Notes: a model not told the origin generated them from the letters alone. DNA of 64,000 nucleotides from Isoetes taiwanensis (GCA_021234155.1 JAJEKV010000233.1:560001-624000); one strand, 5' to 3'. Numbered from the stretch's first letter, positions 1-11,449 are shown. Numbers and translations: made by a program.

Positions 1-628
1 AAAAAATTTCTTTCGTTGAATGATTATCCTTATTGAAACTAATTGGTAATCTTCTTGGCAGATATATAAGAATGATCTGTAGTCTCCAGATGTATGACCT
101 TTTCCAAACACAGTTGGAACACCAAATGAGAGTGTGAAAGATGTTTTTGTATGAGTCGCACAACTAATGTTCTGCCATCAACCATATAACAGCTGCCTTT
201 AAAGCACATACATCAAGAGCACTAGCAAAGCTAATATCAATTGCCAGGCCTAGTTATTAAACTACATCATCTATAAGTCTATATCTTCTTAAACATGCAT
301 GAGGAAACAAACTATGGCTCGGTAAAAAGCCTTTTGAAAGATAACAGTAAGGACATAGAAATACAACTAACTTTCCACTTTGAGATGAAAGAACTATGAA
401 ACGTGTGATTACAAACAATAGCCAAAATTCCACTTACATGCTGATCAAGCCTCTCTGCAAATCTAAATCCCATCTTGTTAACAATGACCTGAACTGATCA
501 CTGGCTGTCATACATTTTGTAGATGTAAGAAAGCAAATAATGTTTGAGTAGCTAGATTAAAATGCATATGTCTTAGATCCTGAGCTTAATTACTTCTTGG
601 TCGTCTCTGGTTGTTATCATGATGTTCT
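1..628. other. AT-rich sequence without a recognisable gene
   Basis: I see no long open frame, no RNA gene and no clear repeat structure here. Base composition is AT-rich as in most of the gene-free parts of the window. Confidence 0.5.
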
Positions 629-880
629 TTGAGATGGGTAGATAGAAAAGATGGCCCACAATGCTTAATGTTTCTCTATATCTTCTTCAAGATATATATG
701 CAATTGAAAGTTCCAATTAAGCTACAGAACTCAGGAGCAATTGATTTAGCCAAGGATGAGAAGTGGCGTACTGATACAAGTACTTGGATATCTGAGTTGG
801 CTTTATTCACGGCAAATCAATCAAGGAAATATATGATTATTTGTGATAGATTTATTAAGCCTCTAATAGAATTTAGTTAG
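629..880 (+). pseudogene. Ty1/Copia-type RNase H remnant
   Basis: Seen: an 83-codon open frame whose central part reads IKLQNSGAIDLAKDEKW and continues with a WI..LALF stretch. Known: plant Copia polyproteins carry, in RNase H, an aspartate/asparagine-(S/Q)-GAI-x-LAKNPxxH segment followed by RTKHI. The match is to that segment only; the first aspartate and the RTKHI block are altered and no integrase or reverse transcriptase is visible around it. Inference: an old, heavily decayed Copia fragment. The match is short, so it could be a chance similarity. Confidence 0.35.
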
Positions 881-1418
881 AAGTTTAGCTTGACTTAAAT
901 GGGTGCTTGCTTCGATGATTCTCTGTAAGTTATGATCCTTTGGGGTCTTTTGTTTTCTACATTAGAGTTTATCCAACAGATATATGGGAATATAAGAAAA
1001 AAGACATTAACTTTAACTCACTGGATGTAGTTTAACTCACTGGATTTAGGCCTAGCCACAAATATGTCAAAATTGTATCTTTTTATAGAATAAAATTGGT
1101 GACTATGGATCGAAAATAGGGGGATTCCTCCTCGAAAAGTCTGCCGATTCTTTAAAATATCTGACCATCTAAAAATGTTTTTGGCGATGTTCCGAAAACA
1201 AAAAAAATCTAGTAAAATACACAAAAATTTGCACTTTCAAATATTTTTTCCGGTTGCCTGAAATATAAGGCGACATCACTATTTTTTGAGCCCCGTTGGT
1301 GCGCACTTCCAAACACAATTTACTAAATAGACATGGTTATTGACATCTCTATCATTGTGATGGAGTAATCTTGCAAATATGCAGAATAATCAAACGTGAT
1401 TTATGCTAGTTTTTTTTT
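881..1418. other. AT-rich intergenic sequence
   Basis: No gene or RNA recognised. It ends in a T-run that forms the left flank of the MITE at 1419. Confidence 0.5.
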
Positions 1419-1852
1419 GGGAAAATTCCAGATATACCCCGCAAGTTTGCAAATATTCCAAAAATACCCCTAGAAATAGGGTATTTGAATCAAATGGCAA
1501 TAACTTTCTTGTGATCAACGAACTAAAAATGCGGCCTTCATAAAACTTATAGATGAGAGTAAGGACTATCCAATAGCAGTAAAATCGTCTAAAATGGAGT
1601 TGGAATCTTCAAATGTTTTAAGTTAGTGCTATAAAAAACAACATAAATGAGCATAACTTGTGAATTTCAACTCCAATTTAGATGAATTTGATTTTCTTGG
1701 AAAGATCTTAGATGTTCTTGAAGGTAATTTTTGAATTTGAGGAACAAAAGAAACTCTATTACTATTTTTCCAAAAGTGCTCTTCATTTGAAGATTTGAAG
1801 GGTATTTTTTTAGAATTTTCACAAACTTGAGGGGTATATTTGAAATTTTCCC
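1419..1852. mobile_element. MITE-like element with ~52-bp terminal inverted repeats
   Basis: The block starts GGGAAAATTCCAGATATACC and ends with the reverse complement of a nearly identical sequence (GGGAAAATTTCAAATATACC). The similarity continues over about 52 bp with scattered mismatches, so both ends carry long inverted repeats. Total length is 434 bp and the interior is AT-rich and non-coding, as in miniature inverted-repeat elements. The flanks are T-runs (1411-1418 and 1853-1857), so a short T-rich target duplication is possible but cannot be proved. Superfamily is uncertain; long imperfect inverted repeats would fit a Mutator-like derivative. Confidence 0.75.
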
Positions 1853-1927
1853 TTTTTGTAATGGCAACAGCCTGACCCCTTATCTCGAAGGCTAGCCTAT
1901 CGACGTGTCAAAAAATCTGAGTTGGTT

Positions 1928-2395
1928 ATGGGTAAGCCATTTGATCATGATCTACAGTACCAGACGGTGTTCAAAATTCGATGGCCGTTCTGGACCGTCG
2001 CCTAGGTTACAGCAGAAGATGCTCCACAAAGGTTGCTCCACAAAGGTAAATCAGGGTTTTCTTAGCTCCTATTTATCGTAGCTCTATTTCAGCCTTAATT
2101 AAGATCATATTCAAGATCGTAGTTCCCGGCATCACAGGATAATTTGAGTGGCTTAAGCCATTCGATCATGATCTAGAATAAATTCTTTTCAAAATTCAAT
2201 GGCCGTTCTGGACCGTCGCCTAGGTTAGATCAGAAGATGCTCCACAAAGGTATGGATCGTCGTCTATGATTAGGTCAGAAGATGCTCCAAAAGGTAAATC
2301 AGGGTTTTTCTAGCTCCTATTTATCGTAGCCTTACCCAACCTTAATTAAGATCATATTCAAGATTATAGTTCCCGGCATTACAGAATAATGACGT
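1928..2395. repeat. Two-copy tandem repeat (~220-250 bp unit)
   Basis: The block beginning AAGCCATTTGATCATGATC (1934) recurs at 2155. The shared order continues through GGCCGTTCTGGACCGTCGCC, the phrase AGAAGATGCTCCACAAAGG, TTAATTAAGATCATATTCAA and TAGTTCCCGGCAT. The second copy has an additional internal AGAAGATGCTCC unit, which lengthens it. No coding potential recognised. Confidence 0.85.
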
Positions 2396-2537
2396 CCTGG
2401 CATTTGAGACGTGGTTTACCTTGCCATGCCATTTGCATTTCGGTCTCTCACTTTGGTATGGACCAACATGTCTATTTGCCAGTGTTTGCTCTGTAATCTG
2501 TGCCAGTTGATGTTTAGATGTGGTAGCGTCAGTTCTA

Positions 2538-2623
2538 GCTGCAAAGGCATGTGCAGTGCATTCTTTAGTAAAAACCTCTGGCTGCAAAGGCATGTGCAAT
2601 GCATTCTTTAGTTAAAACCTCTG
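2538..2623. repeat. 43-bp tandem duplication
   Basis: The segment starting GCTGCAAAGGCATGTGCA at 2538 is repeated at 2581 with two or three substitutions and the same continuation (TGCATTCTTTAGT, AAAACCTCTG). Confidence 0.85.
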
Positions 2624-5459
2624 CAGACATGATTAAAAGTTTTATCTGATGAACAGGGCTTGAGTGATAATTTCTCTCGTTCTAGCCTTTATATGGCAAT
2701 TATACAGTCTATGGCTTTTAATTCGTCAACACAAAAATATGCCAGTCTGTATGTCTTCTAAGTTGCCTGCTGCCTTCAATGCGTCAAATAAGAAGGAACG
2801 ATTTGAACTCAATGCACCAGCATATGGCTATGACTCTTTTACATTAATTATTGGAATTCGAAGGACCAAAACGTTCCCCTTCGCTATGATGTAGGACAAC
2901 ACTGGTAGTCAATCCACATTTTGATCTACATACCTTGCTGCTGATGTGTTGCAGAACCAATATTTTCTATATGAAAATGCAACATTCTGTATCTGTAATG
3001 TGGCTACTCATCGCTCCTTCAGCCTGCCATTTCCTTCCTAGGTTTACCTTATCAGCTCATAATGCTGAAAGCTGATAAAGAGCGTATATGTGCTGGCACA
3101 AGATCAATTCTTGGTTTGTTTTTGAGGTTATGACGCTGCATATTGCTTTGTAAGCCTCTTACCTTTTCTTGGATTATAGGGTCTGTGCTTATACTCAGTA
3201 TAATAGGGTACCTCTGCATAGGCATCCTCTAAACTAGTGGCTAGACAGAGTATTATAGTTTGCCAGCTACCCAATTCCAGGTAATTGCATCAGAATATAT
3301 TTGTCATATTAGGGCTGTACATATACTCAGTATAAATAGCTCTGCATGGGGATCCTCTAAACTATTGACTAAGCTTCCCAAGGAGTATGGATGCAATATA
3401 ATTGGCAATTCCTTTTTGGAACAGTTAGCTATCCATTTGGCATTACTTAATTTGTTTGTTTGAAATTATTTAGTTGCTCGTGTCCTTTCAAGAAAATCTT
3501 GTCGCTTCCAACTTCAAAAAGTGCATGAGTCCTGTAGCGGACCCTCAGCCTGTCGTAACCTGCTGCAGTCTTGTCCGCTAACTTTCTTCGTATTTTGTTT
3601 GGTGGGTAATGCCTAACTATCTAGTTCTTTTTCATTGCAACTTTTATTTTTAGGATACTTGTTTGAGGATTCCTCATTATGCTTATGGACGATATCGCGT
3701 TACACATATGTAGGTTTTTGCAGGCAGCTCAATTGGGTGGAAGGACTATCTCTTAAGGGTCTTTAGTCTGGTTCAAATGGAAATTTTGCTGGAGTTCTAC
3801 CGTAAGTGCTTTCTTGTTTATTTACAGGTTATAAATTTTCGTAGAACACTCTATTTCACTTTGTATCAAAGGCATGACTGTATGAAGAATCATAATATTT
3901 TAGGCAACTTGTGAAACAAGGCAAACAATTGTTAGGAACATCCACATCTGCACGAATTTTTGGTGCTTATGATAAGCAGGTTTGCTAATGCACCATATTT
4001 TGCTCGAATTGTCTAAACATGAATGCAAGAGAAGGGGGCACAGAGGAGGAGGACCCTAAGGGAAGTTATTTATGCCCTTTAGAACTTGGTAGGAAGTGAA
4101 GAATCATAGATGGCACAGGGGAATGATATTTCATTAGGGGTTCAGAGGGGCCTTACATCCTATTCCTGGAGGCAATTGAGCTTGACTAACTAATTGGGTG
4201 TGTACGAACCTGTCAAAAGCTACTCAACTACTGCCTCGGACCTCTTGTGTTTTCTCTTATTACATAGTTTAGCACATAGGTTGTTCTTACTTGGTAAAAC
4301 TGGCCATTGAAACCAATACATGATTTAAATTGAAATTCTAGCAAGGAAAGAAACCACATCTACTACCAGCTTCTACAAATTTCTTCTTTTAACCATGATT
4401 TATGATGAAAACAACAAAAATTGAGGGCCCCGTACAACTGCTTAGTACAACTGCATACAGTCCCAGATATCGTGATATGCTTGCACACACTGTTTACTAC
4501 GACCAATGGTACAGATTTATGTAGATGAGATTGAGATGCTGGTTTCTAGTGTGCTATTGGTTTAGTGGCCGTCTCTTCAGCGCAAGGAATATCCAGCAAT
4601 AAGATTGCATACTCTCTATGTCCCAACTGTGGCAAATAAGAACCTCCTTCCTTTCTAGAATTCTTAGTCAAGTATTCTGTTTGATCACTCAAACCTGGGC
4701 ATTGCAGTTTGATATTTACATTTTGGGGTGTCAAAATCATTTCATGAAATCATTACAATAATCTTGTTGGAGATTTTAATGTTCATATAGGTTGATCTAG
4801 AACTTGCAAGTTCTATTGTAAACAAGTTAAACTCTCTCTCTTTTTGAAAAGAAATTTATCGACTTTTTAGAATGAGGAAAAAATATGTCTTCCTAGGACC
4901 TGGGTTCAATTCTCCAATCTCTTTTTATTGTGCCTTACTGCAGCTTTTGAACCTAACAAGTCAAGAAGAACGTATATAATGAATCTTTGTCACTTCTTCA
5001 TAGTAAATTTTATGTTTATGGAATCAGAGCTGTTCTATGCCAAGCATAATCATTTCATGACTTCAGAGCTTTTTATATTTGCTGATGGTACTCAATTTTA
5101 GATCGTAGCTTGAATTCACTTCTGCAAAATCGTAAATGTAGTCATATTCATTAGATATGGTTTTGTTATGCTTTTGGAATGGAATTGAATCAAATAATAT
5201 GATAATGCAAGGCGCTGAGGTCATAAAAGTGTGAAAGCAATGCAGAGTATTAGCTTTATAGAGCATTGTTTTAAAAGATGTCCCAAGACAACTCAAATTC
5301 ACATGAATAGTGTATGGAAAGGGCATAAGGATTTATGAGACAAATAGGAATGGAATGAAATTTGAATTGAAGGGAAATTCGGTGTAAACAAATCTAATGA
5401 GAAAATAAATATAGCAGAGAGTATTGGTGACAAAAGTTAAATATTCAAAATCAACGAAA
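2624..5459. other. Gene-free stretch with two exon-like fragments
   Basis: No complete gene. A partial duplication is visible at 3186-3240 versus 3313-3368 (ACTCAGTATAA then CTCTGCAT and CCTCTAAACTA). Two stretches look exon-like on the plus strand. 3724-3801 is flanked by GCAG and GTAAGT and reads SSIGWKDYLLRVFSLVQMEI; 3904-3979 is flanked by TTTAG and GTTTGC and reads QLVKQGKQLLGTSTSARIFG. Joining them by the canonical sites is out of frame by one base, so this is either a pseudogene or coincidence. I do not recognise the protein. Confidence 0.35.
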
Positions 5460-5530
5460 GCTCAAGGATTTGAACCCATGATGTGTAACTATCAAGCCTC
5501 ATATGTGACCACTAGGTTACCACGTGTCAC
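5460..5530 (-). mobile_element. tRNA-derived pol III promoter (SINE-like)
   Basis: On the minus strand a perfect B-box, GGTTCAAATCC (plus 5466-5476), lies downstream of an A-box-like TAACCTAGTGGTCA (plus 5506-5519). The spacing of about 35-40 bp is typical of tRNA genes and tRNA-derived SINEs. The flanks do not pair into an acceptor stem, so it is not an intact tRNA. Plant SINEs carry exactly this A-box/B-box head followed by unrelated sequence. The 3' end of the element is not defined. Confidence 0.5.
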
Positions 5531-5545
5531 AATTCATGATGATTT

Positions 5546-7001
5546 TGAATACAATCCAACGGTTGCCTACAAACCACGAGTTTTAAGTGTTCATTTATTC
5601 CAAACCAGTAACTCGATAGAAGGTGCTCTATAGAAGGTGCTCCAGTGATATGTAAGATATGCATCTTTGCCAGAATGTAGACAAAAAGGCCTATTCGTGA
5701 AGAACTCACTTTATGAGGCCAGATTAAATAAACTGGTTGGCTTTTGTTAATAGAGCAATATCCTTAGCATTTTACTAACAGCGCATCATCCTTAGCATTC
5801 GAAAGCCACAACTTCTTCCTTCTTCAGTGAGATCGCCGTCAATGCCAATATGTGGCCATCAGCAAGCGAAGATTGGCACTCAAAAAACTCTCTAGGAGGA
5901 CGAAAAATTGCATTTTAGGTCATCAATCAGTATTTCATGGCATTCCTCATGTGGAATTGATTGCAATACATATACGTATGTATACATAGAGAGGATTTCC
6001 ATCAATGTAGGAAGACCAAATATTTGTAGGTTTTAAGTTCACTTCCTCTGTTGCAGAGCTTTCGTTAAAGAAATTTTAAGAAATTTGTTACAAGGAGAAT
6101 AATTATGCCTTCAAGGCTTGAAAGACATAATCCAAGAAGAATGCATGCAAATATTACCTCATTTGGCCTGACACTCTCTCTTTCCATCTTAAAACATTCC
6201 ATGGGAAACATGCCATTTTCAGTATTGGCATGCCTTAGAATCACCACACTCTATGAAACAACGTGGCGCTACTGCAGCTAATAAAAAATGTCTTCGCATT
6301 GCCTCATAGACATTTTATACATGTGAATGGCAGCATTTTCAATACAATACGTGACATAAATCTATTGTCCATGACAAGGCCCCTATTTGAGACATGCTCT
6401 CAAACTACTAAAAAATGTAGCTTCATCTAGTTCTACATCACAACTTTGCGTTTTGAGCTTGGTTGGCAATATATTCTATGTTTAGTTTCTACTCTTACAT
6501 TTCTTCATTGTAATCATGTTATCATTGGAATCTCTTATCCTCCATATTAAATCATGTTTATGAATTTGTACCTCGTTTTGGAAAGGTTGCTTGCGTTTCT
6601 GTTTTGCCGCCCGATTTTCTTTCTTAGAGGTTGCCATCGACACTCCTTTAATATCATGAAGTTTCCTTTAAGGGGCTATCCGTCATCAATCCATTATGAC
6701 TCCTCATCAGGAAGGGATGAAGAAATTTCTGCTTTAGTTTCTATCTTGAAGATACACATTTTTGCTCATCATACTGCATGCGCTGCTGTAAGGTTGTGGG
6801 TATCTGAAAAGGCAATGATGTAAATGGCTATCAACTTGCTAACTTGTTGGAACATGCAGCATTGCATTGCTTAAGTGAAGCATCTGATATGAAAATGTTC
6901 ATTTCTTTGCAGGAGTTTGTTAAAGGATGGGGCATGATGTGAAAATTTGAAAAGAATATTGGGCTTCTTTAGGAAGCCTAGGCAACCTCTGTGGCATATT
7001 T
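5546..7001. other. Intergenic sequence upstream of the LEA_2 gene
   Basis: No gene recognised. An 89-codon frame at 6554-6823 has no family resemblance that I can see. The final part is presumably the promoter and leader of the following gene, but I find no decisive TATA box. Confidence 0.4.
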
Positions 7002-7793
7002 GTGGCAATGGTTGTGGTTCAAAATGAGGCATGCAGTTCCAATCATGGAAGCCATCATTGCAACTCAAAGTGCCCACTTGTGCCCTCACAACAAGGAAGA
7101 CAAGGGAGGTCTTGTGACTACCTTGCAGAGCTTAAGGCTGCAGATGAGGTTGCCCACAAACATGCCCATGAGCTCCAGCTTCAAGTTCTTTGTTTCTGGG
7201 TCGCATATGGATCAACAATGATGGGTAGCATTGCAATTTTGTTTTGCTTCATCATGTTGAGAGCCTATGTTCACATCAGTCCCACTCCAGTTCGCTTGGA
7301 AATTGACAATTTGGCACTTACCCGTTTTGATTCATCAAAAATTGATTGGACTGAAATTCAGTCCCAACAGGTCTTGGGCAATGGCCTTTACTATTCAAAT
7401 GTCACTCTTAACTTCTCTGTAACTTTAAAATATTTTAATCCAAATGATAATGTTGATTTCTGGAATGAGTACACCAAGGTGAAGTTACTATACAATGGAT
7501 ATATGATTGGAGCCATACAGCGGGATCCATTTTTGCAGGCCCGCCAAAGCAGTTTATCGGCAAAATTTGACATGATCTGTGACAGTTTACTGCTGCAGAA
7601 GAATGTATGGATCACCTTGTTGGCTGAACTAAGAGAGTCAAGGATGAAAACAGTTATGGAGATTGTGCTGAAGACCAGAATTGCTAGAGGTAGATGCATA
7701 TGGTCACCTATTTTCAGAGTGAAGTACATGTGTGAGCTTCATATCATTGGAGGATCCCTTAAAACTAAGGTTTGCAAGGTCAGATACGGCTAA
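7002..7793 (+). CDS. NDR1/HIN1-like (NHL) LEA_2-domain membrane protein
   Basis: Seen: one uninterrupted 263-codon exon. Residues 1-60 are polar with several Cys and His. Residues about 62-90 form one hydrophobic segment ending in LRAYVHI, followed by SPTPVRLEIDNLALTRF. Residues about 135-240 match the LEA_2 fold: SVTLKYFNPNDNVDFWNEY, then KLLYNGYMIG, ending RVKYMCELHIIGGS. Known: plant NHL proteins are about 200-270 residues, usually intronless, with a short cytosolic N-terminus, one transmembrane anchor and an extracytosolic LEA_2 domain containing an NPN motif; several act at the plasma membrane in pathogen or stress responses. Inference: a type II plasma-membrane protein of this family, function not assignable further. 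The first in-frame ATG was used; the long Cys/His-rich head is unusual and a later start cannot be excluded. Confidence 0.8.
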   Translation: MAMVVVQNEACSSNHGSHHCNSKCPLVPSQQGRQGRSCDYLAELKAADEVAHKHAHELQLQVLCFWVAYGSTMMGSIAILFCFIMLRAYVHISPTPVRLEIDNLALTRFDSSKIDWTEIQSQQVLGNGLYYSNVTLNFSVTLKYFNPNDNVDFWNEYTKVKLLYNGYMIGAIQRDPFLQARQSSLSAKFDMICDSLLLQKNVWITLLAELRESRMKTVMEIVLKTRIARGRCIWSPIFRVKYMCELHIIGGSLKTKVCKVRYG

Positions 7794-8500
7794 GGTTTTT
7801 ACTAATATTTTGGCTGAAAGAAGATAGAAGATGAAAGGGTGGACCAAGAATACTATACATGGTCTTGTATACTTGCAGAATATTGAATGTTTTATTTCTA
7901 TAGACGGGTTTATGTGGCAGATTTCCAGAACTGAAAGGTACTTGATCAGTATTTGTGAACCCTGAACTACATTAGCATGAAGAATCTAGAGGAAGCATTA
8001 CACATCACAATCTTGGCATGGCTGCTTTGCACATCTTCTATCATTGTTGTATATCATTTGTTTGGCCCTTACCAAATAGTTCTCGTAAATGCAAAAGTTA
8101 TGAGAACATCATTTGTAATATGAAGGGCAGTTTGTAAATTTACCCTACTATTTATGTCTATTTGTCTGCATGCCTTTCTATTGTATATTTTTTAAAAATT
8201 GTCCTCTTAAACAGCTTGAATTAGAACCAAGATTTTGCTAATCTTAACTACCAAGTTGTTTTATATTTTTGTGTTTTTATCTGCTAAACTAGTAGATTCT
8301 TCCGACGGTTAAAGACTCATGAGCATTTTTTGTTATGTGTTGTAGATGCTATTGAGCAAATTACATATTATTGACATTATTGGGTAAAGACTAATGGATC
8401 CTTGAGTATGTCTCGCAAAGTTATGCATTGTAGGCATCATTGAGAAAAGGATGACTTTGAGCATTGAATAAAGTTATGTATCTGATAAGTTAAACATCAC
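7794..8500. other. 3' flank of the LEA_2 gene, AT-rich
   Basis: Probably contains the 3' untranslated region and polyadenylation region of the LEA_2 gene. No other gene or RNA recognised. Confidence 0.5.
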
Positions 8501-8501
8501 A

Positions 8502-8537
<36 letters not shown>

Positions 8538-8580
8538 TCCTATTGGTGGGTGAACAATCCAACACTTGGTGAATTCTGCA
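8501..8580 (-). pseudogene. 26S rRNA fragment (about 80 nt)
   Basis: The plus strand reads AACCTGTCTCACGACGGTCT, then AACCCAGCTCACGTTTCCTA and so on to TGGTGAATTCTGC. This is the reverse complement of a conserved segment near the 3' end of eukaryotic large-subunit rRNA (GCAGAATTCACCAAG, GGATTGTTCACCCACCAATA, GAGCTGGGTTTAGACCGTCG, TGAGACAGG). Two or three differences from the usual nuclear sequence are visible (for example CACGTTTCC for CACGTTCCC). Neighbouring bases do not continue the rRNA. Inference: a small dispersed rDNA-derived scrap, not a functional gene. Confidence 0.8.
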
Positions 8581-9399
8581 GAAACGTGGAGCAGACAGAT
8601 GGTAGAGGTGAGTCCAGTGAAGAAAGAGATTAGAATGGCTTATTCTTTTTATCCCGCATTTGACTACTTGGCTCAGCTTCAGCGGTACCGATAGCCGGTA
8701 GTTGAAGTTAGTTAAAACATCTATGGGTAGAGTAATTTATTGTAAACATGAAAGGAACAAAGTTACTGTAGAAACCATTGAGAGTAGAAACCATTGAGAG
8801 AAGACTGACAACTAGCTCTGAGCATTTATCAAATTTAGTAAATGTATAAGTTGTAGTTATGTATTGTAGAGCACAAGCAAAATTATATAAGTTATATATG
8901 TAGAGCATCCACCAAAATTATTATGTACTATAGACACGATTGAGATTGAGCATTTGTCAAAATGTTGCCCAAAGAACCTAACTCAGAAGAGAGATAGCCA
9001 CATATAGCTAGACTTGAGTAACATCCTTAGTTTTAAGAATTATTCACAATAAGAAGAATTGAAACCTGAGATTCACCTTCTCTCAGAAGATTCACATTTG
9101 ATTGACATATAACCCATGAGAGTTTGAAAGAGGGATTATTTTTGTACATATGCAAGACGATCTATGCAGGATGATCACAGATTTGTATTTTAGTCCTTGC
9201 AATGTGTTCCTACATATGCCATAACAAATATGGATAATGATGATCTTTGCCATCATTAGGAACAGGGTGCCTCAGATCTAAGGAACTATATATACCTTTA
9301 CTGGGACACTTAGAGAAAGCTTTATCTACTATATAAAAAATGGTCCAAATTGAAAGCAACAAACAGTCCTATAACCTTGCCAATTTTGAAGCTTGACCC
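8581..9399. other. Intergenic sequence
   Basis: No gene recognised. A short direct repeat, GTAGAAACCATTGAGAG, occurs twice in a row near 8767-8802. Confidence 0.45.
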
Positions 9400-9574
9400 C
9401 TGGCATATATCAGTCGAGAAACACTTTGAAACAAACATGATGGCAAGGAGGAGCTCGAGCCCGCACCCTTCGACAACTGAGAGATTTAACCTGGAGTGGA
9501 AAGTCCGAAAAAGAAGAATGACCCGTTAGAAAAGGGTGCATGCCAAAGCGCAGTAATATACAGAATATAATAAA

Positions 9575-9812
9575 GCTCAGAGGCTCCAGAGCCATGCCGA
9601 GAAAGAAACAACAATCGACCAATCGGGAACCGTCCGCAAAAAACACTATCGCTAGAAAAACATCTGATTAGTGCTGCTCGGAGGCTACATAGCCACGTCG
9701 AGAAAAAAAGAATAATAAATAGATACTGCTCCGGAGGCTACAATGCCATGTCGAGAATAAAATCAGAACATATATGAAAATTGGAGGCCATTAGACCACA
9801 CCATAGAATGAA
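9575..9812. repeat. Short diverged tandem repeats, 50-100 bp spacing
   Basis: A phrase of the form GCTC(G)GAGGCTACATAGCCA(C/T)GTCGAGAA recurs at about 9576, 9679 and 9728, with a weaker copy near 9782. The conserved core contains complementary GGCT/AGCC segments. Confidence 0.7.
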
Positions 9813-9943
9813 CCATAACCAAGCACTAGATATATATCAGGGTGGGAGGGATGAGGGAAGCCAGAAGGAACAGAACAGACAGGTAGGCAGGCAACTGAAA
9901 ATGAAGAGCATATATAGGAAGGCTGTCCTAAAATAGCAACATC

Positions 9944-10010
9944 CCTTGCCAAAGAACGACGGTTCTATTGTGAATGCTTCACAATAGAACCGTGATATTC
10001 TATGGCAAGG
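9944..10010. ncRNA. MicroRNA-precursor-like foldback
   Basis: Arms 9959-9974 (ACGGTTCTATTGTGAA) and 9978-9993 (TTCACAATAGAACCGT) are perfect inverted repeats with a 3-nt loop. After an asymmetric internal loop the pairing resumes outward between CCTTGCCA (9944-9951) and TGGCAAGG (10003-10010). A TATA-like GCATATATAGG lies about 36 bp upstream (9908-9918). A diverged copy with the same TATA-like element and the same foldback lies at about 32998-33076. Whether it is transcribed or processed is unknown; the very short loop would also fit a MITE terminal structure. Confidence 0.45.
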
Positions 10011-10486
10011 TCCCGGACACAACATATATCAGTCGATAGAAGAGAAAGCTAATTCAAATCAACCACTAGATGAACTGGACAAACGACCTGATGGAGTATG
10101 GGAAAAAGGTAAAAGGAAGTAACAAAATAGATAGGCCGATAAGGACAGGGCGGATGAATTGAGCCATAGGAAAGAAGCAAACTAAAACAATTGGAGCAAA
10201 TAAGGCAGAAAAGGAACTAACATCATAGATAGGAGTAAAAAGAATATAGGAACATAGCATGAGTGCACATGAAACTAACAAGGTAACATATCACAAAGCA
10301 ATAAAAAACCACACAAACTATGAAAACGCGACAACACACAAAAAATTGGACCATAGTCGCTAAAGGGACTAATGGACCAAACGGTAGTAAAATAATGAAC
10401 AAACATATCAAAGGAACTGATGAAATATGAAGAACAAAAAGGAAGAAACGAAACAAATATGGCCAATAAAGCAAAACAAAGCTATG

Positions 10487-10560
10487 ATAGAATAGAATAG
10501 AATAAAATAGAATATAATATATTTTCATCGTCCACGGAGACAAACTGGCCTATGGGACCC
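10487..10560 (-). mobile_element. LINE 3' terminus with (ATTCT)n tail
   Basis: On the minus strand the sequence TGGGTCCCATAGGCC, then GTGGACGATGAAAA, then a tail rich in TATTCTATTC. The same order (ATGGGTCCCATAGGCCGATT, GTGGACGATAAAAA, ATTCTTATTC) ends the LINE at 40082-40152. This identifies a shared LINE 3' untranslated end and a simple-repeat tail. The LINE body on the 5' side is not recognisable in the purine-rich field. Confidence 0.7.
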
Positions 10561-11449
10561 AAACAAATAAAGAGCAGCAAGTATTAAAGCATTGGAGTAT
10601 GGACTAAACTACCGTGACATGGATAATGCAATATTAAATTCAAATAAAATGAAGCAAAAAGATAGGAGTAATGTAACTAAAGGGGCAAAGGAACGAATGG
10701 AACAAAGAGAATGAAAAAAGATAAAAAGAACAAAACTGGTAACATGACAAAATCTGGAAAAGGACGCAAAATGAAATGTGATCATGTCAATGAATGGTTT
10801 CAATGAAGCACCAGAAAAAGATCCAACTATGTGTAATCAGCCTAATGAAGCAAAATCAAAGAAGGATAGCAACTTGCAAACAACGTCCAAGCAACTCCAA
10901 TGCAGAAAACAAAAATTGATGACGTACTTGTAAACAACTAAAAATCTTCGAACGCATCCACAAGGAAATGGTGGATGAATTGGGCAACGGAACTCATAAA
11001 GTTTGGGAAGAAAGTAAAAGGAGGTACTGAAAATAAATAATTCAAAGAGAAAAGCGACAAGAAATAGATGGCAAATCAAGTTGGGACGGACACAACAGGA
11101 ACAACTGAGACTATAAGGTTCATAGAACTACTAGATTCCATGGTGCAAATGGGAAAACGTTAACAAAGGATTGACTCTTGAAATGTATGGATTGAATAAA
11201 GCACGTAAGGTAAGAAAAATAAAAGAAGTAGTTGGACACGAACAATAGATTGGGGTAATGGAAGGAATGGGTAAAGTGATAAAATGGATTAACTAAGGGA
11301 ACTCCACCCATGAATAAACGAGAATAAAACGCATGAAAAACATACAGTCAACAACGAAGTGAGGCGGGGTGAATCGCAATAGAATCAAAATGCGGTCAAA
11401 TGGATAAAGAGAAGTAGAGCGCTAAGTGAATAACAAAGGAAGGATTATT

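Noticed and set aside
4890-4925. B-box-like GGGTTCAATTCTCC on the plus strand
   Set aside because: No A-box at the required distance and no cloverleaf, so no tRNA or SINE was called.
7391-7729. 112-codon frame antisense to the LEA_2 gene
   Set aside because: Shadow of the real gene; no family resemblance.
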